From Aplidium turbinatum (lineage: Eukaryota > Chordata > Ascidiacea > Aplousobranchia > Polyclinidae): 64,000 bases of DNA. The notes under the pieces were generated by a model. That model saw only the letters and a program-made list of their open reading frames with translations. It was not told the origin of the DNA and made no database searches. The position numbers and the translations under genes are program-made. The stretch spans positions 15,903,501 through 15,967,500 of the forward strand of contig OU964932.1 in assembly GCA_918807975.1 (NCBI GenBank). Direction: 5' to 3'. Shown here one piece after another: positions 1-15,332 of the stretch (position 1 is its first letter; every line of letters begins with the position of its first letter).

Positions 1-1
1 G

Positions 2-3229
<3,228 letters not shown>

Positions 3230-3706
3230 AGCATCTTTTCGGGTTTTTATTTCAGGAAAAACAGTTGTGGTTTAGCTGCTATGGCATACTTGTTGGATAT
3301 GGACATTATTCATTCGTTGATAACTAACATTCATTCGCTGTTGTTCGTAATTTACAGTTGTCATAAATTTTACTGGACTTTGCACTGAAAAGACTGGAAT
3401 ATGGAAAAGTATTCGGTCCGTATGCAATCCATACAACTACTTAAGCAGAAAAATATCTTGTGCTCAAACTCCTGTGATGTTCACTGGTTGTTGCTTATGT
3501 CGGAAACGTTTCGAAACCTGCCAGAATCATACTGAAGAAGTAAGAAAGTGCCAACACTTCACAATTAAAAATATTATTGTCTTGGTCTGCAATTGTGTTG
3601 AACACGACTTTTTGTTTAATCGTGTTTGTTTGAGAGTTGTCAAGAAGTTTTTCGTAGTGATGCAGATGATAGTTAAGTTAGGTACATCTGTCTCGATCAG
3701 TGATTA
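3230..3706. other. ILF2 3' UTR and flank
   Basis: Follows the ILF2 stop codon. No AATAAA is obvious close to the stop, and the only ORF here (3474-3707) shows no recognisable protein feature. It is presumed 3' UTR passing into spacer. Confidence 0.4.
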
Positions 3707-3977
3707 AGGGAACGTTCAAATATTACGTAACGCCTTTGAGGGGGAGGGGGGGGTTTATGCAAAGCGTTACGTTAGCGTCACATCGGGGGGAGGGGGTTCA
3801 AGCAAAACGTTACGTAACCCTTTCGAGTACGGAATGGTAGTTTTTTGTGCTGAATTCGTAGTGAAAAAGCGTTACATGGGGGAGGGGGGGATTGAAAAAA
3901 GCGTTACGTTGGCGTTGCATGGGGGAGTGGGGTCAAAAATTCGGAAAAAGGCGTTACGTAATATTTGAACGTTCCCT
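3707..3977. repeat. MITE with 28-bp perfect terminal inverted repeats
   Basis: The left end begins AGGGAACGTTCAAATATTAC and the right end is its exact complement ending GTTCCCT; the match runs 28 bp. The interior repeats GCGTTACG and runs of G three times and contains no ORF. The flanks fit a short TA-type duplication but are ambiguous. It is a non-autonomous DNA transposon; the superfamily is not determined. Confidence 0.85.
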
Positions 3978-3988
3978 AAGTTATAAGT

Positions 3989-4276
3989 TAACTTGTAAAG
4001 CGGTGGGATGGCGCAACGGATAAGGCGTTATCTTTCCAATTATGCAAAACCTGGTTCCACTCCCGGCTTATGCTGGTTGTTGACAAACACCGCTCACCTC
4101 TACCCAGGGTGTAATAAATTGGGTGAGCGTAGTTGCTGAAGTAAAGGCGGCCGAGAGAAAGGAACTGGCCACCCTTCTCTCGTTAGTGCCGAAGGCTTAG
4201 TTTAGTACAATGAGAACCTTATCTTCTCATTCCCCGATGCTTGAATCAAGTATGGGACCCACCTAACTTGTAAAGC
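3989..4276 (+). repeat. tRNA-derived SINE with 13-bp target duplication
   Basis: The body lies at 4002-4263, bounded by identical 13-bp copies TAACTTGTAAAGC at 3989-4001 and 4264-4276. The head has tRNA-like boxes (GGCGCAACGGATAAGGC and GGTTCCACTCCC). The duplication shows retroposition by a LINE machinery. It inserted 11 bp beyond the neighbouring MITE. Confidence 0.85.
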
Positions 4277-5756
4277 CTTTCGTGACTGATTTAAATAACA
4301 CGGAAAGCCGTTGTCTTTAAATCTGACGATGCGATCAACCCCTCAAGATTAGAATAGCCTTTTATTTTAGATCTGGCGTCTTTTAAACAACTTGTGCTTG
4401 CATTTTACGTCATCATAGTATTTCTTTGTCACAAACGCTTGTAGATGGTAGGCAAATGTAGCAAACACTGGCTTGAAAATGAAAAACAATAGCAGAATAC
4501 CGGGCCCTCTCCATTTTGCTTCAAAAAAAGTTGGTCTTTGTTTCGAAATATCAGACTTCTCCAATGACTCCTCCATTTCTCTCTATCGTAAGCTTTTTCA
4601 AATTCTACATTCCTTTTGTCATATTATCCTTCACATGTGTCTTATGTTTTTTTAGTCTTTTCTTCCAGTCACTTCCTTATTCCAAACTCGCTTTGTGAAA
4701 TTACCCTCATCCATTAAAGATTTTTTATTTTGTCGAAAAGCGTCTTGCCTCACATCATTCGAACCATTCTCCATTCTCGTTTTTATCGTTTGCATTTACT
4801 TGATATCTATTTTCTTCATCGTCCAGCATTCAGCTCTACAACGCATTACGCTTTTTACACACGCTTTGCATAACCTTCCTTTTAATCTGCGAAAAAAAAT
4901 TCTGCTTCATAGTGTGCCTGAAATTTCTTTTGAATTTTTTCCAACCTGCACGTATTCGAAATCACATTTCTGGTCACACAATTAAATCTCGAATAACTCC
5001 CCGCTGAAATCAAACTCTCAATAAAATACGTAAGCTGGTTTTCAAAAGTGTGTGCCACACTTTATAGGCTACCTAGTTAGAAACAAAGCAAAATACAGTA
5101 AATTTTTTTTATCTTGAAGGATACAAATAGGATAAGCAAATGACTTATCCTTATACCAACAGGTCCAGACTCAATAGCCTGCAGCCCTGCAAGATTCGGA
5201 GAAAGTCTACAATAACATTGCTGTCACTACTGTAGAACAGGGCCAAAGTAAGAAAACTTTTGACCCAGTGGGCCCACCAAAGTCAAAATCAATAAAGGCC
5301 GGATTCCCAAAGAAAACAACCTAAAAAGGCAGGGCACTGCTTCAAAGAAAGTAAAAGTCTGGTAATTCAAAAAAAGAAGTAGCTAGCCTACTTAAGGTCT
5401 TTAGCCTATAGTTTTCTACCAAAAAAAATTATCTATAAAATAGTCTGAAACTAATGCAAGCGCATAGCCTAATAGGTAGCCTGTACTTTTCAGTTTCTGC
5501 CCCCATCTCTCCTTTTAAAAAGAAATCACGGCTCCTAAAATCTTTCAGTGTGCAAAAATATCCTTGGATTTCCCAATCAATGCCACTGCTATTGAGAATA
5601 GTTTCTGAAGCAGTGAAGTCTTTTCATTTGTAGCAAAGTTTATTGCGCTCTATTTGAACAAATCCACAAATGCAACCTTGAATAGCATCTGCACGCGACT
5701 TTTTTGCTAGACTTTGAGTACCGATATTGGGAATTTAGCAACATAATCCGCATTTA
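4277..5756. other. Intergenic spacer, no gene recognised
   Basis: AT-rich spacer. Short ORFs (for example 4695-4985) have low-complexity Phe/Leu/Ser composition and no recognisable domain. No structured repeat was identified in it. Confidence 0.5.
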
Positions 5757-7857
5757 TTATGATCCGTAGCTTGCTGGAGTTTTTCTGGAGAAGAATGAAA
5801 TCCTCGAGAGATGGGCTGAATATATCAGAGACTTGTTCGACGATGCTCGTGGAAACAAACCTGCGATATCGAAAGAGATGGATGGACCACCGATTCTAGG
5901 AATTGAAATACGTCACGCTATAAAGAAAGCCAAATTGAAAAAAGCTGCAGGCCCTGACGCTGTGCATACAGAAACCCTTATGGTTTTAGACGATTTTGGA
6001 ATAAAAAAGTTGACTGAAATCGCGAATGAGATTTATGACAGCGGAAAAATTCCGGAGGACCTATTACAATCGATCGTCATCACATTACCGAAGAAACCCG
6101 GGGCGATTGATTGCGAACTACACCGCACAATCAGTCTAATGAGTTATGTCACCAAAAATTTTCTGACCGTTTTACTCCATCGACTACGCAGATGCATCAA
6201 TCCCGAAATCTCAGATGTGCAATGCGGATTTGTGAAAGACAAAGGAACTAGAAACGCCACATTCCTAATCAGAACACTTGCTGAGAGGTCCATAGAACAC
6301 AGGGAAGTCCTGTACCTCTGCTTTATGGACTACAGCAAAGCTTTCGACCGCGTTAGACATGAGCCACTCATGGAGATGCTTGACAGCTTAGACACAGATG
6401 GTAAAGACCTCCGACTTCTCAGAAATCTCTACTGGGATCAATCAGCAGCAGTCCGGATAGATGGCGAGCTGAGCAAGTGGACACAAATTCGGAGAGGTGT
6501 TAGACAGGGGTGCGTAGTTTCACCTGATCTTTTCTCACTCTACGGCAAAATGATCTTACGACATCTAGATGACGAAGAAGGCGTCTCTGTAGGCGGACAA
6601 CACTTCAACAACATAAGATACGCAGACGACACAGTACCCTACTAATCGCCACATCAAACTCCAGTTTACAAAATTTACTCGACATAGTCATTAAACACAG
6701 TGAGAACCTTGGACTTAATTTGAATGCAACAAAAACCTTCTGCATGACCATCTCATCAAAAGAAATAACTCCAGTATGCACTATCAAAATACAACAGTCT
6801 CACACAGTGGCGTAGCTAAGGGGGAGGGGGGGGGGGGGTTTTGGGGGTTACAACCCCCCCCCCCCCCTTTGGCACGCGTGTGACGTCACGATATTGAGAA
6901 TGATGCTTTCAGTCTAATAAAAACTTGCCTAGTTTTAAACAAAATTGCATTAAAAGAGCGAGTTTTGCCAATACCAAACATTCAAACATCTCAGCCAGGA
7001 ATTAGCAACAAGAAAACACAGAGACTTAGCTTTATTTCCAAAAAATGCCGAAGAAAACATGATCTTATCCTTTTGTTATGCTACCAGACAGCACCATTTT
7101 ACAGGAATATTCGTACCCACATTTTTGTTGAAAATGCTCTCAGAATGCACCAAATTCAAAGTAATTTTTCAAAATTTTCTGGGGGAGGCCCCCCAGACCC
7201 CCCGCCGCTGGGTGGTCAAAACCCCCCCCTTTCAAAATTCCTGGCTACGCTACTGGACTCTCACAAGTAAATACTTTCAACTATCTGGGTTCTATGGTCA
7301 CTTCGAATGGTCGATGCCGGAGCGACGTAAAATCAAGAATTGCACAATCCAAACAAGCTTTCATCAAAGTGGACAAATATACTGAAATCTAATTCAATCT
7401 CTCTAAACACTAGAATAAGAATTTTACATGTGTACATTTGGTCAGTTCTGCTATATGGCTGCGAATCCTGGACTGTATGCCCGAAGATAGAGAAGAAGAT
7501 CAACAGTGCTGAAATTTGGTTCATTCGTAGAATGATGGGAATTAACTGGATGGATAAAATCACTAACGAAGAAGTGTGGAGACGCTCTGGGTGCACCCCT
7601 GGCGTCCTCATCACAACTATCAAAAAAAGGCAAATGACATTTATCGGGCATGTCTACCGCAAACGCGGAATTGAACACTCGGCAATGATGGGGCGATTTT
7701 CTGGTCAGAGACACCAGGGGCGTCCACGTTTGGAAATTTTCAAAAATCTTTCAACATGGACAAACCAAAATTTTGAAAACCTAATTAGAAGTATGGACAA
7801 TCGATCGTTGTGGAGACTCACGGTAGCCGACGCCTTATTCAGGCATGGCCGATGATG
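5757..7857 (+). mobile_element. Decayed LINE, 5'-truncated reverse transcriptase gene
   Basis: The stretch 5833-6645 encodes a reverse transcriptase with recognisable blocks: KAAGPDAVHTETL, the finger block with TISLMSYVTK, the QCGFVKDKGTRNATF block, LCFMDYSKAFDRVRH, the RRGVRQGCVVSP block and the catalytic box RYADD. The upstream endonuclease half is absent, as expected from incomplete target-primed insertion. After RYADD the frame is lost. The 3' part of the protein returns at 7340-7855 with LLYGCESWTV, RRMMGINW, FIGHVYRK and GRPRLE, the usual C-terminal block of endonuclease-type animal LINEs. The 3' end is a short GAT repeat. A hAT-like element (6805-7255) sits inside it. It is a dead copy. 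The clade (RTE-, jockey- or CR1-like) cannot be fixed by eye. Confidence 0.85.
6805..7255 (+). mobile_element. Non-autonomous hAT-like element, CAGTGGCGTAGC family, copy 1
   Basis: Ends are CAGTGGCGTAGCTAAG on the left and GGCTACGCTACTG on the right, and long G and C runs lie just inside each end. It interrupts the LINE, whose protein resumes right after. Flanking bases repeat TCTCACA, consistent with a duplicated target. No complete ORF is present. About 440 bp are shared with the inverted copy at 7864-8304. Confidence 0.75.
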
Positions 7858-7863
7858 ATGATG

Positions 7864-8304
7864 AGCGTAGCCAGGAATTTTGAAAGGGGGAGTTTTGACC
7901 ACCCAGCGGCGGGGGTCTGGGGGGCCACCCCCAGAAAATTTTGAAAAATTACTTTGAATTTGGTGCATTCTGAGAGCATTTTCAACAAAAATGTGGGTAG
8001 GAATATTCCTGTAAAATGGTGCTCTCTGGTAGCATAGCAAAAGGATAAGATCATGTTTTCTTCGGCATTTTTCGGAAATAAAGCTAAGTCTCTGTGTTTT
8101 CTTGTTGCTAATTCCTGGCTGACATGTTTGAATGTTTGGTATTGGCAAAACTCGCTCTTTTAATGCAATTTTGTTTAAAACTAGGCAATTTTTTTTAGAC
8201 TGAAAGCATCATTTTCAATATCGTGACGTCACACGCGTGCCAAAGGGGGGGGGGGGGTTGTAACCCCCAAACCCCCCCCCCCCCCCCCCTTGGCTACGCC
8301 ACTG
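7864..8304 (-). mobile_element. Non-autonomous hAT-like element, CAGTGGCGTAGC family, copy 2 (inverted)
   Basis: Reverse-complement copy of the 6805-7255 element, with the same interior (including the CACGCGTGTGACGTCACG block near one end). It retains GGCTACGCCACTG at its right end but lacks the last few bases on the left. It abuts the GAT tail of the LINE. Confidence 0.75.
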
Positions 8305-9022
8305 ATTATGATATTTTACAATGAACGGCGTAGCAGTTCAGTGGAGTGGTGCCCCACTCCAAGTTCAGTTGTGAACTGAGCAAGCGACAACCGAGCAAGT
8401 GACAACTGAGCTAGCAACATTATAGCAAATGGCTGAAGTTGGTAATTAAATGACGAAACTGAGAAAGTAGGTTAAAACTGAGCAAACCGAAACTTGACAT
8501 GTCACAACTTAGGCTACAAGTCATGTTTTTGCTTGTAGGCTACTATTTATTGGCTTGAACTCTTATTGGTTACACTAAAGTTTAAACGCACTTGCTAGCC
8601 TACAAGAGTTTCTTGATTTCCAAAGTTTTTTTTTCTCTATTAGGCTATTTTTAAACAGCCGAAATAAAGTTTATATTTGAATAAAACCACAGGACTTCAC
8701 TTGAGGATCGCAGCAGCACATGACTTTTGTTTCTTTCATTTTTACTGAACATTAACCTATCTTGTTTCAACGTAATTTGCCGACGCTTGACGTTAAGAAC
8801 AGGGAAGCAGCTGACTTTAATGACTGATATGGTTTTTCGCTGCTTCCTGTCTGTTGTGGTATCTGGATTGCTTTGGTGCTATTTTATTCATAGGCCTATT
8901 GTGTATAATTAGAGGTCTATCGTAGGCTACTAGCCTCGCAACTGCCGAAATAGCCTAAAAGTTTTTTCTTCCTATCTCTTTCTCACTTCATTGTACCGTT
9001 ATTAGAGGTGTAGGCTACGGAG
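8305..9022. other. Spacer, nothing recognised
   Basis: Contains short direct repeats of the type GAGCAAGTGACAACTGAG near 8370-8420 but no ORF or transposon end that could be supported. Confidence 0.4.
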
Positions 9023-9221
9023 CAGTGGCGTAGCTAAGGAATGCACCGGAATGTGCCGCCCGGGGCGGATTCAAATTTTGTCGCCCCTTCAAGAAAATGC
9101 ATGTGAAAATGAAATGCGTTTTTTATCAGATTATAATCAAAATCAAAAATCTTAGTATGAAAGTGCCGCCCCCAGACGTGCCGCCCGGGGCGGTCCGCCC
9201 CCCCCCCTAGCTACGCCACTG
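9023..9221. repeat. hAT-type MITE with perfect 8-bp target duplication
   Basis: Ends are CAGTGGCGTAGCTAAG and CTAGCTACGCCACTG. The identical octamer CTACGGAG flanks it at 9015-9022 and 9222-9229. An 8-bp duplication with CAGTGG ends is typical of hAT elements. Internally it carries GTGCCGCCCGGGGCGG near both ends and is unrelated to the interior of the 6805 and 7864 copies although the tips match. Confidence 0.85.
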
Positions 9222-9229
9222 CTACGGAG

Positions 9230-10811
9230 TCAGGTTTTTTGAACTCCTGCTCCACTCCGAAGTCTGTGACTCTAAAAATTGCCTATAATATTAAAATTCA
9301 CTAACTTTTTCTCTCTTTTTTTCAATTTTTTTTTACATAGCCTACATAATTTGGAAATATTTACTCCACTTCAACTCCGAACGTAAACCTAAAACCACAA
9401 TGTCTGTTTTTTATATCACGCTTATACCTTCAGTTCAGTTTTGTTTTTATTTCTGACCATCACAACGAAGAAAACAATATAGCCTAAAACAAAAACAGCA
9501 GAGGTCTAAAATAGGTAGAAGCGACAAAACGCAGACGTTATAACGTGCATGATACCAAAGCAGGACAATCAGTTTAAAATATGGCACAGTCGCAACACCT
9601 TCTCTCCATCGTCATAAAAAGAAAAACATATTTTTCAATGCATTTCAAAGCTTCGGCTCCTGCACATCAACTATTGCTCCACTCAATTAATCATATAAAT
9701 TCTTATATTATTAATTTGGCAACCCTTTTATAAAGTTTGTTTGGATTGGAGGGGTGCGGTCACAATTGTGTCCCTCTTGGCTCTTACACCTGATCTTCAA
9801 AGTTATTGTACAAAGGCTTACAATAAAAAGCATTTCAGAGTACCGTTTGTTTTGAGAGGAAAGCATTATGTTAGACTGGTGATTCAGGCCCCGTCGAAGT
9901 AGTGCTTGTAATCACCCTGTCATCTAAATTGAGCTTGCAGTAGTTGAACACTGAGCTTGATTGTTGCTGTGACCAGTATAACTTCAAAAAAGCTAGTTAT
10001 GTTTCAGGCCAACATTGCATTTACTTGGTTTGTGTTTACCCAACTCTTATTGAAATATGTTGGAAATGCAGTTCAGTAATTGATGATAGATTAGAAGTCA
10101 GTTTGTTATGGTAGGCACGAGTTGGACTGATTCCAAACATGGTGTTGATTGTAAAAAGTGGCAATTTTTCTTTAAATCAATCTGAATACAACAATTTTGT
10201 ATCAAATGAGTTTTTGTTTGTGGTGTTTGACTGCTTGTATTCTTTATGCTTTGCCAAAAGAAAATAAATTCAATTGATAAGTTGATGTATTTGGCAAATA
10301 GTGAGCACACCAGGATTACAAGTGGTGTGCTCACAATTACAAGTGCAACAGCAATGCAAAATTGAAAAATATTTGTTTAAAAATGTTAATTTAGCAGTTA
10401 AAAAGATTCATTTTAAGACTTCAACTATTGTAGACTGAACAGTAACTGCGAAAAATTGAAGTATTATATGCTACCAAAGTTTTTCTACCTAGAGATTTTA
10501 AAACATCACTCTGCGAATTGTTTATTGAATTTGACACAGTACATAGATTTAGTCTTAGAAAGTACAGTAAAACTTTTGATGTTATAAATAAAGTGAATAA
10601 ATTTATCATGATATAAAATAAAGAGTGGTTTACTAATGTGCCATATGAATATAATGTTAACTCGACTTAGAAGGAAGACTAGTTTTGTTATAAGGTCAAT
10701 AATTCAAGAAATATAAGACTGAAAGTACCGGTAGCTTATATCTTGTAGAAAAGACATGTAGGTTTAAGAAAGGTAATCAAGGCCCTCATTTGTTGGAACA
10801 TATGCAGTTTC
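9230..10811. other. Spacer, no gene recognised
   Basis: AT-rich sequence with only short ORFs lacking recognisable motifs. It ends at the 9-bp duplication TGCAGTTTC (10803-10811) of the large nested element. Confidence 0.4.
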
Positions 10812-11159
10812 GGGTGCAACCTAATTCGTACCATGAACAATTTGTATCGTCAGTTCGTACCTTGAAAAGATCGAGTGAAAATTAAAAAAAAGCCGAAGTC
10901 GCTGATTGCAGTTTTTGCAAACATTTTAAAAGGGTTAGGCCAGTGGTTCCCAACCGGGGGGGAATTTCCCACTAGGGGGGAATTTTGCAATTTTCAGGGG
11001 GGAATTTGATTTTAGGATTGTAAAGCTGTTTAAGCTTATTAAGTTGGCCTAGACCAGAGATTTAAGAAGGCGCCCTTAACTCCCGATTATTTAAGCAACT
11101 GTGCATTGACATGGATGCAAACCATCACTTAGGCCTACTGCTTTTTCATGCAAATACTC

Positions 11160-12190
11160 GATGGTTTTCAAGAGGAAACGTAACCAAGCGAGTGCTTGAG
11201 CTCAAAGACGAGCTTAAATTGATTTTTGACCTTTAAATAAAATTGGAATTTGTTTCATTGCTGAATGATGACAGACGGATTAGATTCCTTGCTTATTTGG
11301 TTGATTTGTTTGGTCCATTGAATAAACTGAATCTGAAAATGCAAGGAAAAACACCAATACGCGGCATATATTCAATCACCATCTTCGTTTGAAGCAGATT
11401 GTGCATCAACATGGGTTGTATCCATGAGCCATTGAAATATTGATAACCTACCTTGTGAATTTACAAACTGTACTGCTTTCATGCTGGCTCAAGGCAGGTT
11501 GGAAGAGAGTGATTGATTTATGTCACTCACTGTCATTAGGAGATTGTCTTAATGCACTAGAAGGCTCTGCTGTCCTGATCACGGGGGAACTAACTTACGT
11601 TTTGTCTGGCCTCTGCCTTTGGGTGGCCCTTCCAGGAGCAGATGCCAGTACCGCTCAGCATTTAAAGATGCTTTCGAAGCTTTCACCAGCAAGCTTGATA
11701 ATTGAAACAGAAAAGTTAGAATGAACAATTGAACATGTCACCATATTTAAAGAATTATCGTTGGTGCTAGTTGTTGACGGCAAAGAACAAGTTTTTCTAG
11801 AGCTGGAAAAAAATTGATTTTGCAACATCTCACAGCATTAGAACTGGAATTCATTCGATATTTTCCTGAAATTTATGACAATAAGCTTGATTTCATACGA
11901 AATTCATTCACATTGTTGATGGAAAAGCTTCCCGATAAATTGCAGAATGAATTTTTAGAACTCAAGACTGATTCTTGCGCAAGAGTCGACTTATTCAGAG
12001 AGAAAAATCAATCACTGGATTTTGGCCATTAATTTGTAATTTCTATCCCAAAGTGACAGAGAAAGCTATTCGAAGTATCCTTCCGTTTGTTTCCACTTAT
12101 CTATGCAAATCAGGTTTTTTAACTCTTGCAGACGAGAACAAAGCAGAGAAACGGATTAGACGTGGAGAAGGATATTCGTTATTCTCTTTC
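11160..12190 (+). pseudogene. hAT transposase remnant (ZBED5/SCAND3-like) of hAT 1
   Basis: Broken frames carry EFIRYFPEIYDNKLDFIRN, LPDKLQNEFLELKTDS and then FYPKVTEKAIRSILPFVSTY with LCKSGFLTL. The last block is the C-terminal dimerisation region of hAT transposases. An earlier piece (11440-11724) has no clear homology by eye. Several frame changes separate the pieces, so no functional enzyme is expected. Confidence 0.75.
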
Positions 12191-13068
12191 CAATATTCTT
12201 CCACCACATTCATGAGTTGTCGAAACAAAAAAATCACAAGCTTCACACAGACTGTTAAATGCATTGACTCATATATTTTAAATGTCGTTGGCTCCAGCTC
12301 GTATCCGAGCATTGGTTTCGTTTTCAAATCGAATTTGGCTGTGGATGGTGATGTCATATATGGCTTTGGAGGCCCAGTTTATGATGGAAAAGACGTGGGC
12401 AAAAATCACATTGCATGGAGGATGGGGGACGTGGTAGTTTTAGCTTTTTTTTCTAGTGTTTCGTTTTTATGGGCTTTTTGTAGGCTATCCTGTTTTTTTC
12501 TTTCGTGCCTTCCCTAGTTCTTTTTCTCCAGAGCAGCGTTTCTTAACCTTTTCTGACTCTAGCACCCCTGCAAACAGGCCTGAACAGTCTAACACCCCCT
12601 AACTATTGTTGACATACCAGGCCTTAAAACTCGTATTTTTTCCCGGCAGCCATCGTGGCCTACCGAAAGCTCCTTCTCGGCGGCCAAATCTGAGTGCTTG
12701 GAGGCCAAAATACAACTAACGATACCACAAGTAAATAGAATTAAACTTGCAACAATGCCAAAATGATCACTTAGTGTTGTTGAAGTCTGGGCAACGTACT
12801 GCTATAGAATCGTTGTACCACGCAATAACTGCTTTATCGGGATTGTAATCCGGTATTGCGGGACCTTCTATTATAACGAAATTAAATTGTTTCAACTGCT
12901 CGCTGCTCAGTAAATTGTTTCAATTGCATACCGCCTTTCATAAAACCTGACCAATGACCATTTATACCGTTATGATGTCACCATTGAGGGTGTGGAGTCA
13001 CTAACCTACAGCGGAAACATTTCTCAACTCTGAAGACGCGTGTTTTCCCCTCGGATATCAACTAACCT

Positions 13069-13157
13069 ACCCAGACAACAAAATCCGTCATTTTTACATT
13101 GATTCTACGTTTGCAGTCGTTAAATCAGGGTAAAAATGACGAATTTTGTTGCTGGGT
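13069..13157. repeat. Palindromic MITE copy (CAGACAGCAAAATC family)
   Basis: Begins CCCAGACAACAAAATCCGTC, contains TTTACATTGATTC and ends GAATTTTGTTGCTGGG. This is the same family that fills the myosin introns, here inside hAT 2. Confidence 0.75.
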
Positions 13158-14049
13158 AGTTTTCCGTTTTAACGACGATTCAATGTCCGACAACATCGAA
13201 TCCACATAAAAACGACAATATTGCCAGCCGATGTAGCACTTCGGATTAACACTTTGTTAAAATAAACGTCGGGAATTACAAACAAGACGTACAGCTGGTG
13301 ATCGCAGCTGGGTATATTCCATACAATAGCAAATGTTTCCGCACAATACAACAGTGGTGATTATGACGCGCTGACCTAATTTTGCGTCACTCTTTGATAC
13401 TAGATATTTTCGACAATTAATCCACGATCATTCTATTGCGAAATTAAATAATTGGCTAGAAGAAACAGGCAGCCGAATTGGCCGACTGAGGAGGTAGCAC
13501 CGGCGGTCATTCAAGCACTACTTAGCGGCCATGGCCGCCGGCTACTTTAAGGCTTGCATACGACTACTACAGTACTACAGTAGGGTGGCCCCTTTTGAGG
13601 CAATTTTTTCATTTCAACTTGCCTGCGTGATAGATTTTTGCCTTAGCCCAAAATATTAATAAATCCAAAATTTTTTTGAAATTTGACCCTGTTTAGACCC
13701 TGCCCCAACACCATTTTTAAATCGAGTCCCCTAAATCACGTTATTAATGATAAAATTAGTACTATTTGAGCTAGATATATGTTGTTGGTATTCATTTTTA
13801 TTGATTTTCAGAAAGGAAGACACCTGCATGCCTTAATTCAAGATTTGAACAACTTTTTTATTAATTCATTTTATAGTATCAATGTAAATGCTTCTTAAAT
13901 TGACCGATGAAGTGATATGATTTCTTTCTGAGAGTTAGACAAAAGACAAAGTGATGAAAGCACTACTAACTTATTGACCAAGAAGTAACAGCACACCGCA
14001 TTTCATACAATAGAATCTATGTTTGCTTGGATTTTCTGGTGACACGATA

Positions 14050-15332
14050 CAGGCCTCGAAATTCACGGCGGACATGTCCGCCGTCACAGCATGTGATGTC
14101 CGCGGGAAGTACCCTCTAGATCGGTCATATTTGTCCGCCGAGAAATATCGCAGAAACTGGCGATACAAATCGTCATTGCATAGCACAAACAACTGTTGCA
14201 AGAATATAATTTGCGCTGGAAATGCGAAGTTATCGCATTCCAAGCGCGCATCTAAAAAAAGTTAATACTGTATCTCTTAGCTTCTATTCAAGCAGAAAAA
14301 CTTTCGAATTTTATGTTGCTTCAACAATTGATGACATTGAATCAGCGTAACAGAGGTGAATTCTTAGCTAAGAATTGATGGGAGTAGGCCTACCGGTACT
14401 TCTACACTAATCACGCGCAACTTAGTTCAAGTCTTATGTCACAATGTCTGGCTGTGATCTCCGAGTAATATTGATAAGGCAAGGTTGGTTACAAAATTAG
14501 ATTATAAAAGTAGGCTACTACAGCAAGATGCCGCAAAACGTTTTGGTATTACAGTAAGAAAGAAAAGGCCCAGGGAACTACTAGGAAATTTAGTGGTGAT
14601 AGACGCATATATTAAAGGAACAACGAATGTAAGGATTAGCTCTGTCAAAGATCACAACACATCGTTTACCCCAAGCCATCAATTTCCGATCATCAAGGCC
14701 ATCGACAATATGAGTGACAAAAAAAAAAAATCAAAATTAAGAGGTTGTTTGAAATCGCTAAAGAAGAGCTCGCATTTACGCTTTTCCCTCAACTAGCCGG
14801 TCTGGAGAAAAGACATGGAATAGATCTCGGTATCACGTATCTTAACGACAAGCAGTGATCTCGTGGAGATTGGCGCGACGTCTTTGAAGATCGATGTTAT
14901 TGAAGCTCTTATCATGCGCATATGTTTGAATGGCCTTGACTGCGCTGATTATAACTCCGAGCCTGCCGTGGTCTCGTGGAAGTTAATCAGTTATGTCGTG
15001 GATTATTTTTTTATTATTTATTTGCATCAGACACAAAAAGTCCATAGAATTTAAATTTTTAACAATCATCATCATATTTAGTAGCTACACGGCGTCAAGC
15101 GCACGTCGTTGGTCTGATGAAAGCCTTTCAGAGTGACTTCGCTGAAATTTTAAAAAGCCTAAACCGTAGCTATGGTTCTCAAATGGCGAAGACTTTTCAA
15201 GATAAAGGGATTAAGTATGACGATTGACGTTAAAACTGGTGTGTCCGCCGTGAGACTTAATTTGTCCGCCGAGATAGCTGCTCAGACCGGACACGTTTGT
15301 CCGCCGTCAACAAAAACGAATTTCGAGGCCTG
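14050..15332. mobile_element. 1.28-kb element with CAGGCCTCGAAATTC ends, inserted in the left foldback arm
   Basis: Ends are CAGGCCTCGAAATTC and GAATTTCGAGGCCTG. The flanking CGATA is duplicated (14045-14049 and 15333-15337), and the empty site is visible in the other arm of the palindrome near 17310. Sub-terminal TTTGTCCGCCG repeats occur at both ends. ORF 14485-14796 is Lys-rich and unidentified. A 5-bp duplication leaves the superfamily open. Confidence 0.8.

Noticed and set aside
12097-12517. Apparent gene on the plus strand extending from the hAT remnant
   Set aside because: Only the first residues resemble transposase; the rest is hAT sub-terminal DNA read through by chance.
14485-14796. 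103-aa Lys-rich frame in the 1.28-kb element
   Set aside because: No domain seen; kept only as an unidentified frame of the element rather than as a gene.
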